DNA from: Oscillibacter sp.
Lineage (GTDB): Bacteria > Bacillota > Clostridia > Oscillospirales > Oscillospiraceae
Length of the DNA: 64,000 nucleotides
Assembly: GCA_017482345.1 (NCBI GenBank)
Contig: JAFUNB010000016.1
Location: 1 to 64,000 of the forward strand
Direction: 5' to 3'
Part shown: piece after piece, positions 57,728-64,000 of the stretch
Layout: every line of letters begins with the position of its first letter
Position numbering within the stretch: position 1 is the first letter of the stretch
Notes under the pieces: model-generated
Database searches by the model: none
What the model saw: the letters and a program-made list of their open reading frames with translations, nothing else
Told to the model about the DNA's origin: nothing
Translations under genes and position numbers: made by a program

Positions 57728-58546
57728 TCAGACGGGAACCACCAGATTCTTCTTCAGCGTGTACTCGCCGGCGTGGACCAGCGCATAGATGCGAACCTTC
57801 GCTGTCAGGCGCACATAGTCCTGCACCACCATCTTCTCGCTGCGGACACCGGAGGCGCGGATGAACTCCGACGTCAGCTCCTCCAGATCCACCGGGCCGG
57901 GGATCTTCTGCCGCAGTAGGTCGTACAGATCCAGCTCCTTCTGGATATTGTCGTCCACCAGCTGCTGGAACTCCTCCCGGTTGGCCACGCCCTTGTGGGC
58001 AGCGATATAGTAGGGATAATCCGTCTGGCGGACAGCCTCCATGCTGATGATGGAGCGGTCCACGTTTTCCATATAGGGCATCCGGGCCCGGTCCAGAACG
58101 GACTTGCTCATCATGGCGTCGCCCAGACAGCAGACGCCGTCCGGCGTGATGCAGACCAGATGGCCGGTGGTGTGACCCGGCGTAGGCAGCAGGCGGATTT
58201 TGGCACCGTCGATGACCAGCTCCTCATCGGACTGGATGGGCGCGACAAAGTAGGAGACCGCCTGGCGGGTATGCAGGGCAGGGATCTCCATGGGATGGGC
58301 GAAAATCTCCGTGCCGTAGCGCTGCACCAGCGCGTCATTGTTGGCGATGTGGTCCGGGTGGAGGTGCGTACACACCACGGCCCGCACCCGCAGATCCTCC
58401 CGCTCCAGCAGATCCATCAGCTCGTCGCTGGGCTCCGTGCCGGAGTCGAAGAAGATGACGTCCTTTTCCGTCAGGAAATAGACCGGGATAATGGCCTGGG
58501 GCGTTTCGATATAGCTGGTATTGCCCAGCAGATGTTCCACTTTCAT
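57728..58546 (-). CDS. Metallo-beta-lactamase-fold hydrolase
   Basis: This 272-residue protein has the MBL metal motif THLHPDHIAN (HxHxDH), a further ligand His in PTPGHTTGHLVCI, the Asp in CLGDAMM and a last His in IAAHKGV. This is the glyoxalase II-like arrangement of thioester hydrolases and related enzymes. The substrate is unknown. A C-terminal helical region (about 190-272) may cover the active site. The ATG at 58546 lies about 8 bases after GAGGGGGAAG. It is probably co-transcribed with the SGNH esterase. Confidence 0.9.
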   Translation of the reverse strand: MKVEHLLGNTSYIETPQAIIPVYFLTEKDVIFFDSGTEPSDELMDLLEREDLRVRAVVCTHLHPDHIANNDALVQRYGTEIFAHPMEIPALHTRQAVSYFVAPIQSDEELVIDGAKIRLLPTPGHTTGHLVCITPDGVCCLGDAMMSKSVLDRARMPYMENVDRSIISMEAVRQTDYPYYIAAHKGVANREEFQQLVDDNIQKELDLYDLLRQKIPGPVDLEELTSEFIRASGVRSEKMVVQDYVRLTAKVRIYALVHAGEYTLKKNLVVPV

Positions 58547-58638
58547 GGGGCGCTTCCCCCTCTTTCAGGTTTCTTCCCCCTTATGATGTCACAATTCCCC
58601 CGTAAAATCAACCGATATCCCCTTTTTTGCCTCAGCGC

Positions 58639-58666
58639 TTGAAAATGGCCGTCGGTATGGTACAAT
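58639..58666 (+). promoter_or_regulatory. Promoter of the MaoC gene
   Basis: TTGAAA (58639-58644) and TACAAT (58661-58666) are separated by 16 bases. They lie about 34 bases upstream of the GTG start. Confidence 0.7.
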
Positions 58667-58699
58667 ATCTCTCATCCTGACAAAAGAAGGTAATTCGCC

Positions 58700-59128
58700 G
58701 TGTATTTAGATGACCTGAACACCTCCATGGAATTCGATGTTCCTTCCGCCCATATCACCCGGGAGCGGATGATCGAATTTGCAAAGCTCTACGATCCCTT
58801 CCCCCTGCATCACGATGACGAATTCGCGAAAAACACCCGCTTCGGCCAGCTGGTGGCCCCGGGCGTCATGTCCTTCATGTCCATCTGGGCCAACTTTATC
58901 CGGCTGAATGTGCTTGGTGACGAGCTGATCGCCGGCAAGTCCACGAAAATCGAGTGGTTCAAGCCGGTTTTCGCCGGCGACACCCTGACCGGCAAAGCCC
59001 GCATCACCCGGATCACGCCCCGCAACGAGTACAACGGCATCGTGGACGTCACCATCGAGGTCCGCAACCAGCACGGCGAGCTGGTGCTGACCGATGTGAC
59101 GGAGTCCTTCGTAAAGCGGCGGGTATAA
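58700..59128 (+). CDS. MaoC-like hotdog-fold dehydratase
   Basis: This 142-residue protein is a single hotdog domain of the MaoC/R-hydratase type. The catalytic Asp/His pair is in the hydratase-like DPFPLHHDDEFAKNTRFGQLVAPGVM. It would hydrate or dehydrate a 2-enoyl thioester. It stands alone with its own promoter, so the partner pathway is unclear. The start is the GTG at 58700, with AGAAGG upstream; no ATG is in a suitable place. Confidence 0.88.
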   Translation: MYLDDLNTSMEFDVPSAHITRERMIEFAKLYDPFPLHHDDEFAKNTRFGQLVAPGVMSFMSIWANFIRLNVLGDELIAGKSTKIEWFKPVFAGDTLTGKARITRITPRNEYNGIVDVTIEVRNQHGELVLTDVTESFVKRRV

Positions 59129-59140
59129 TCTACTAAGTTT

Positions 59141-59174
59141 AAAGCGGCCGCCCTTTCACGGGCGGCCGCTTTTA
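59141..59174. terminator. Terminator after the MaoC gene
   Basis: A 13-bp perfect stem (59141-59153 with 59160-59172, loop TTTCAC) is followed by TTATTG. It serves the convergent MaoC and sulfatase genes. Confidence 0.9.
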
Positions 59175-59196
59175 TTGCTTTGTATATAGAGTTTCT

Positions 59197-60666
59197 TTAC
59201 TGCAGGTGTTCCAGCCCGATCCGGACGAACTGTTCCTCCGGTGCTTCGTTTTCCTTCATCAGGCGCACCATTGCCTGCTGCAGGCGACGCTCCTGCTCCG
59301 CATCAGAAATCGGCTGTACCTGCCGAGGATCGGTTTTCAGGTCAAAGAGGATGTCCTCATGGGGCGCTTCCATGCAGGACATATATGGATAAAAGCCTTT
59401 GGGCAGGGCGATCCGCAGCAGCGGACACCCCTTTGTAAACCCAAACGGAGACACCAGTTCCGCGCTCCGCAACTCTTCCGGCGCGTACATTGCCCGCTGG
59501 TGAAGCGGCAGCAGCGTATAGTCATACAGCTCGGTTCCCGGGCGGTCTGCCCGCATATAGACATAGTCGCCGTCTGTCACGCAGACGTGCGCTCCATGCA
59601 TGCCAAACAGGCCGTATTCCCGAACCGGTATATCACCGCAAATCACCGGAGACAGGTCATGCCCCTGCATATCCGCCGGCGGCTCCACGCCGAAATAGCG
59701 CAAAAGTGTCGGCGCAAAGTCGATGGTCTGTACAAGGGCGTTCCGCCGTTCTCCGGCAATACCAAACCGCGGATCCCAGATAAATAGCGGCGTATGCGAA
59801 AGCTCTTCATAGAACAACGGTCTGTTTTTCGCCCACCATCCATGCTCACCCAGCAGGAATCCATGATCTGTGGCAACCATGAGCATGGTATCTTTCCACA
59901 TATCATGCTTGTCCATGTAATCCAGCAGACGGCCCAGATAGTCGTCGCACATGGTCAACAGTGCGCCGTACTGGTTCCGGCAGTGGGCCTGCGCGCCCAG
60001 GGTTTCCGCGACGGGCACATAATCCGGCCAGTCAAACTGCGGCCCGTCATAGTCGTCAGGATACAGGGCGCGATATTCCTCCTGGGTGAAAAACGGTTCA
60101 TGGGGATCAAAGGGCTCAATGTGTAAGAACCAGTTGTCCGCATCCCGGTTCACGTCCAGGAAATGCTCCGCCAGCTGGAACACCTGCGCCAGAGGCTGCT
60201 GTTCCGAGGCGGTAAAATACGCCCGGTTGATAACGTCCTGCCGAGTGAGCTGTCCGAGATGCTCCGGGATCTCAGGATCCTGCACCCGGGCCTTCCAGAG
60301 GTCGCCCTCCTGGCCGCGGACACACTCCCACGTGTTATAGCGGTTGTGATAGGTGGCGCCGCCATCCTCCCAATAATGCTGATGGTCGGAGATGAGATGC
60401 GTATAGACGCCGTGCTGCTTCAGGATCTGCGGCATGGAGTCATCATACGGCTCCACAGGACCCCAGCTGCGGTGGAGGAAGTTATAGCGTCCCGTGTGCA
60501 GCTCCCGCCGGGCCGGCATGCACGGAAGTGACCCTACATAACAGCGATCAAAGCAGACAGAACGCTCTGCCAACCGCCGAAAATTCGGTGTGATCGTCCA
60601 GTCGCACCCGTAGGGCGACAGACAATGACGATTCAAAGAGTCAAACAGCACCAGGATTGCTCGCAT
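59197..60666 (-). CDS. Sulfatase (formylglycine-dependent family)
   Basis: This 489-residue enzyme has the sulfatase fold. The metal-binding start is ILVLFDSLNRHCLSPYG and the active-site motif is C49-M-P-A-R53 (in GSLPCMPARRELHTGR), where the cysteine must be oxidised to formylglycine. Further motifs are FLHIEPFDPHEPFF, VATDHGFLLGEHGWWAKN and the late TDPRQVQPISD. There is no signal peptide, so it acts inside the cell, for example on an imported sulfated sugar. No maturase gene is in the window. The ATG at 60666 follows AGGAAAGAAG. Confidence 0.92.
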   Translation of the reverse strand: MRAILVLFDSLNRHCLSPYGCDWTITPNFRRLAERSVCFDRCYVGSLPCMPARRELHTGRYNFLHRSWGPVEPYDDSMPQILKQHGVYTHLISDHQHYWEDGGATYHNRYNTWECVRGQEGDLWKARVQDPEIPEHLGQLTRQDVINRAYFTASEQQPLAQVFQLAEHFLDVNRDADNWFLHIEPFDPHEPFFTQEEYRALYPDDYDGPQFDWPDYVPVAETLGAQAHCRNQYGALLTMCDDYLGRLLDYMDKHDMWKDTMLMVATDHGFLLGEHGWWAKNRPLFYEELSHTPLFIWDPRFGIAGERRNALVQTIDFAPTLLRYFGVEPPADMQGHDLSPVICGDIPVREYGLFGMHGAHVCVTDGDYVYMRADRPGTELYDYTLLPLHQRAMYAPEELRSAELVSPFGFTKGCPLLRIALPKGFYPYMSCMEAPHEDILFDLKTDPRQVQPISDAEQERRLQQAMVRLMKENEAPEEQFVRIGLEHLQ

Positions 60667-60715
60667 TCTATCACTTCTTTCCTGTAAAAATCGGCACAGC
60701 CGTTTCATCACAAAC

Positions 60716-60745
60716 AGCGTACCATTTCAAAACAAACACTGTCAA
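60716..60745 (-). promoter_or_regulatory. Promoter of the sulfatase gene
   Basis: On the minus strand a perfect TTGACA (60740-60745) is followed after 18 bases by TACGCT (60716-60721), a weak -10. The leader to the ATG at 60666 would be about 42 bases. Confidence 0.5.
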
Positions 60746-60826
60746 CAGGAAAGGCCGGCCGCTTCTCAGGGATCCGTCTTCGCGGAAGTCTCCGCAAAAT
60801 ATGTAGTATTTTTCACATTCTTTTGT

Positions 60827-60832
60827 TATACT
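60827..60832 (+). promoter_or_regulatory. -10 box for the kinase/regulator operon
   Basis: TATACT lies about 33 bases upstream of the kinase ATG. No good -35 is visible, so the promoter is either weak or activator-dependent. Confidence 0.5.
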
Positions 60833-60864
60833 GAAGCAAAACCACCCTCCGGAGGTGAGCAGAC

Positions 60865-62694
60865 ATGGCCGCAAAAGCCGCACTCTCCAAAGAGCACAAG
60901 CCGAAAAAAATATTCCAGGAAGTCTCCGCGACCGTTGTGTTCAGCACCGTATTTGTGCTGGTGGTGGCAACAATCATGGTGTGCTATTTTGCCGTGCAGT
61001 TCGTACTGGAGGAAAAGGGTCAGGCCCGTGTTGAGGTTCTGGAGCAGATCAGTGACGTCAGTGCCAGCAACCGCCACTCCATGGAAAATGTGATGGAGCA
61101 GGTGTATCAGGCCCTGTACCCTTACCTGACGGAGGGCGAGGTGGACGGCGCTTTGGTGCAGAAAACGCTGGATGCCTTCCAGACCACCATGGACAGCGTC
61201 GGCATCAAGGCCACCATTGACGTGGTTCTTGGCGTTCACGAAGTCTACATGACGGAAAACGAGACCCGGGAGAGTATCCAGAACCTGCTGAACTCTTACT
61301 GGTACATTAAGCACTACAGCGGCGAGACTGCCGAGAGCTGGAACCTGCGCTTTATCGACACCAAGGACATCAGCAGCTATTTCCTCTCTCTGGGCCGGAC
61401 GGTATACAATGCCGCAGGAGAGTCCGTGGCGGTCATTGTAATCAACACTTCTCAGGAGACCCAGTTCCGCGCCCTGCAGAAGCTGATGGGCGAGAGCGAC
61501 CGCGTGTATATTCTGGATCAAAAGGGCATCGCCATCTGTCATACCAACTCCAACATCGTCGGCACATGGCAGGCCAGCATGTCCGCCTTTGAGGAAAAGT
61601 ACGGCTTTAACGCCTCCAAAATGGTTCAGAAAAACGGCCAGAGCTACATGATCTCCAACTATAACGATCCGGAAAGCGGCTGGACCTATGTGGAGGAGCA
61701 GAACATTTCCGATTTGCTGGAGAGCGTCATCAGCATTCTGGTTGCGTGCATCATTACCATTATGCTGACCGGCGGCATCGTAGTGATCCTCTCCTACACC
61801 AGGATTCAGAAAGCCCTGCGCGGTCTGAGCGAATTTACTGCAAGCATTGAGCAGATGGACCCGGAAGATCTGGAGGTTCTGCCTGTGGACAGTGAATATC
61901 AGGAGGTGCATGTTCTCGGCACCGCCTTCAACCGGATGGTGACAAAGGTCCAGAAGCTGATTGCGGACATTCAGGTACGGGAGGCCGAGAAGATCCGCTC
62001 TGAATACGATTTCCTGCAGGCCCAGCTCAGCCCCCATTTTATGCACAACACCCTCATCGCCATCAAAAGCCTGCTCTCCATGCGCAAGCTGCAGGAGGCC
62101 AGCAATATGATGAGCGAATTCGTGGAGCTGATCTATATTCCCACCACATCAGAGATCCCTCTGGTCCCCCTCCGGGAGGAGCTGCATCTGGTAGAAAACT
62201 TTATCTCCATCATGAACTGCCGCACCGACAAGGCGGTTTCCTTCGAAAATGACATCTCTGAGCGGGCGAAAGACATCCTGGTGCCCCGCATGATCCTGCA
62301 GCCGCTGGCAGGCAACGCGATTTTCCATGGCTTTGCGGAAAAGGACGAGGACTGCCGCATCTTCATCCATGCGGAAGTGGACGGGCGAGTTCTCAACATC
62401 ACTGTGGAGGACAACGGCGAGGGCATCGCGCCGACACGCCTTCAGGAGATTTCCACCGACCAGTACGCATCCGCTCGTCATCATCACGGCGTTGGCTTGC
62501 AAAATGTAAAAAAACGATTGGGCATCGTATATGGCGGCAGCTCCAATGTTGTGGTACAGAGTGTATACGGAAAATTTACCCGGGTAATCCTGCGAATCGA
62601 CGGCTACGAGCACCCTCTGATGAGTCCCGCGGCCCAGCGCGTCGTGAAAAACGACGTGGCAAAGGAGGAGAAGTATGAAAATTTTGGTAGTTGA
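60865..62694 (+). CDS. Membrane sensor histidine kinase (YesM type, Cache sensor)
   Basis: This 609-residue kinase has a first membrane helix (about 22-46), an extracellular Cache-like sensor (about 47-290), a second membrane helix (about 288-312) and a HAMP linker (about 315-370). The His_kinase box is LQAQLSPHFMHNTLIAI with the phospho-accepting His near residue 391. The HATPase domain shows LQPLAGNAIFHGF and EDNGEGI. It senses an external sugar or similar ligand and phosphorylates the overlapping regulator. Its N-box reads AGNAIFHG in place of the usual ENAixHG, a notable change. The ATG at 60865 follows CGGAGGTGAG. Confidence 0.92.
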   Translation: MAAKAALSKEHKPKKIFQEVSATVVFSTVFVLVVATIMVCYFAVQFVLEEKGQARVEVLEQISDVSASNRHSMENVMEQVYQALYPYLTEGEVDGALVQKTLDAFQTTMDSVGIKATIDVVLGVHEVYMTENETRESIQNLLNSYWYIKHYSGETAESWNLRFIDTKDISSYFLSLGRTVYNAAGESVAVIVINTSQETQFRALQKLMGESDRVYILDQKGIAICHTNSNIVGTWQASMSAFEEKYGFNASKMVQKNGQSYMISNYNDPESGWTYVEEQNISDLLESVISILVACIITIMLTGGIVVILSYTRIQKALRGLSEFTASIEQMDPEDLEVLPVDSEYQEVHVLGTAFNRMVTKVQKLIADIQVREAEKIRSEYDFLQAQLSPHFMHNTLIAIKSLLSMRKLQEASNMMSEFVELIYIPTTSEIPLVPLREELHLVENFISIMNCRTDKAVSFENDISERAKDILVPRMILQPLAGNAIFHGFAEKDEDCRIFIHAEVDGRVLNITVEDNGEGIAPTRLQEISTDQYASARHHHGVGLQNVKKRLGIVYGGSSNVVVQSVYGKFTRVILRIDGYEHPLMSPAAQRVVKNDVAKEEKYENFGS

Positions 62695-64000
62695 CGATGA
62701 GGCGCTGGTCAGCCAGTACGTCACCCAGTGCATCCAAAGCGCCGGAAACTCCAACCAGATCATCGGCACGGCCACATCCGGAGCCAAGGCTCTGCGGATT
62801 CTGCAGGAGACCGCCGTGGATCTGGCCTTTGTTGATATCACCATGCCCAAAATGGACGGTCTGGAACTGCTCCGCCGGATCAAAACAGACTATCCGGCCA
62901 CCATGGTGGTCATGCTGACCTGCCACGATGAGTTTGAATACGCCCGTCAGGCGATCCAAAACAAGGCCGACAACTATATCCTGAAGTCAGAGATGACGCC
63001 GGAATATATGCAGAAGGTCCTGGAGGATATGCGCCACATCCGGAAGGAGCGGAGGGTTGCGCAGCAGACCGGCCATCTGAAGCAGAATGATTATCTCAAA
63101 AAAATCGTGGAGGCCCCCAAAGACGTCTATGTGATCACGGAGGAGATGCTGCGAAAGCACAACATTTTCCTGCGGGACGACGCCTTTGTCGCGCTCTGCT
63201 TTGATAACACCGAGCAAAATCTGGCCGCGGTACTCGCTGCCACAGAAGCCGAATACGAAAACCCGGTGGTATATCCCTACAATGAAGATTTGACGATCCT
63301 TCTGCTGAATGCCCGCAGTTCCGGAAAACAGTGGGACACATTCCAGGATCTGTACACAGATATGGATGCCTATTTCCGGCGGGTAGAAACGCTGGTGGAC
63401 GGTAATCTGGGCTACAGCCGTATGTATTTTCGGATGGCCTGGCTGGGAACTGCCATCGAAACCGCGCTGGAACACCATAATGACTGTTTCTACGGCAGCG
63501 TTTCCGAGAACCGGGATATGAGTTATCAGGAGCGCATCACCCGCCTCAAACGGCTCATGACCCAATCTGCGATCCGAATGGAGGAGGGAAACTGGGAGGC
63601 AGCCATCAGTGCTCTGAAGGAAGCCATAGATCACGCCCGGCAGGCCCATGCAGACTCAGCCGCCCTGAAGCGCTCCGCCGAACAAGTCTGTGCCGTTCTG
63701 GAAACCTGCTGCGGCACAGATTTGGCGCTGTGCAGAAAGCGGTTGAGTCAGGCGGAGTGCTTCGCAGATGTGGAGGCCGAATATGTGGAAATGCTCTCCG
63801 TTTTGAGTCAGCAGGGAAAACAGTATTCCACCGCTATTTCCAGTGCGCTGCACTACATTTCCCAGCACTACGCGGAGGATCTGACGCTGAACATGGTGGC
63901 CGATCATGTGTTCCTTAATCGGGAATACCTCTCCCGTCGGTTCAAGCAGGAGGTGGGCTCTACATTTTCCGAATACCTCACTTCGCTCCGTCTCAAGCAA
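62675..64000 (+). CDS. Response regulator with AraC-type domain (YesN type), cut by window end
   Basis: The frame is open from the ATG at 62675, which follows AAGGAGGAG, to the last base, giving 442 residues. The receiver domain (1-120) has DDE at 7-9, phospho-acceptor Asp54 in FVDITMPKMDG and Lys in YILKSEM. A long central region (about 125-385) follows, and the first AraC helix-turn-helix is present (YAEDLTLNMVADHVFLNREYLSRRFKQEVGS). The second helix-turn-helix is cut off. It overlaps the kinase gene by 20 bases. Its target is probably a sugar transport operon to the right of the window. Confidence 0.93.
   Translation, partial: MKILVVDDEALVSQYVTQCIQSAGNSNQIIGTATSGAKALRILQETAVDLAFVDITMPKMDGLELLRRIKTDYPATMVVMLTCHDEFEYARQAIQNKADNYILKSEMTPEYMQKVLEDMRHIRKERRVAQQTGHLKQNDYLKKIVEAPKDVYVITEEMLRKHNIFLRDDAFVALCFDNTEQNLAAVLAATEAEYENPVVYPYNEDLTILLLNARSSGKQWDTFQDLYTDMDAYFRRVETLVDGNLGYSRMYFRMAWLGTAIETALEHHNDCFYGSVSENRDMSYQERITRLKRLMTQSAIRMEEGNWEAAISALKEAIDHARQAHADSAALKRSAEQVCAVLETCCGTDLALCRKRLSQAECFADVEAEYVEMLSVLSQQGKQYSTAISSALHYISQHYAEDLTLNMVADHVFLNREYLSRRFKQEVGSTFSEYLTSLRLKQ

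Overview
The window is about 60% GC, has mostly strong AGGAGG ribosome-binding sites and short same-strand operons, and carries a B12 riboswitch, ECF transporters, S-layer (SLH) proteins, YesM/YesN-type two-component pairs and many AraC regulators. This points to an anaerobic gut Clostridia bacterium, probably an Oscillospiraceae relative of Flavonifractor, Intestinimonas or Dysosmobacter. That placement is an inference from gene style. I see no tRNA, rRNA, CRISPR array or phage. The only mobile-element trace is the probable end of an insertion sequence at the extreme left.

Layout. (1) 1-11.8 kb: a sugar or sugar-acid catabolic regulon. A minus-strand operon (TIM-barrel epimerase, split transketolase, 3-hydroxyacyl-CoA-dehydrogenase-like enzyme, IlvD dehydratase) is divergent from a plus-strand operon (Asp/Glu-racemase-like protein, TRAP transporter DctPQM), followed by a GntR regulator and an AEC permease. 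A motif built on TAGGATGT lies just downstream of three predicted promoters and marks a probable regulon. (2) 11.9-19.4 kb: an RbsABC-type sugar ABC transporter followed by a response regulator, a soluble histidine kinase without a sensor domain, and an RbsA paralogue that has lost its ATPase motifs. (3) 19.6-35 kb: corrinoid-dependent methyl transfer, comprising four UroD/MtaA-fold proteins, a corrinoid protein, a RACo-like reductive activator, a HyuA-like ATPase, DUF1638, a PocR-AraC regulator and three paralogous AraC regulators with closely matching promoters. A small DUF4430 protein and an ECF S component are embedded in it. (4) 35-45.5 kb: a cobalamin riboswitch followed by three surface proteins with transcobalamin-like parts (alpha/alpha barrel, DUF4430, SLH) and an ECF transporter whose two ATPases and S component are fused. 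(5) 45.5-55.5 kb: inositol catabolism resembling the Thermotoga IolG-IolM-IolN-IolO route, with a GPH symporter, an AraC regulator, an extra epimerase, an extra Zn-dehydrogenase and a TauE/SafE permease. (6) 55.5-64 kb: single genes (MoaE-like, nitroreductase, SGNH hydrolase, MBL hydrolase, MaoC, sulfatase) and a membrane-bound kinase/regulator pair cut by the window end.

How it fits together. Regions 3 and 4 look functionally linked: corrinoid is captured at the surface by transcobalamin-like proteins, imported by ECF transporters and used by corrinoid methyltransferases that need RACo for reactivation. Regions 1, 2 and 5 are carbohydrate modules, each with its own regulator. The two observations I would pursue first are the transcobalamin-like surface system and the dead-ATPase/sensorless-kinase operon.
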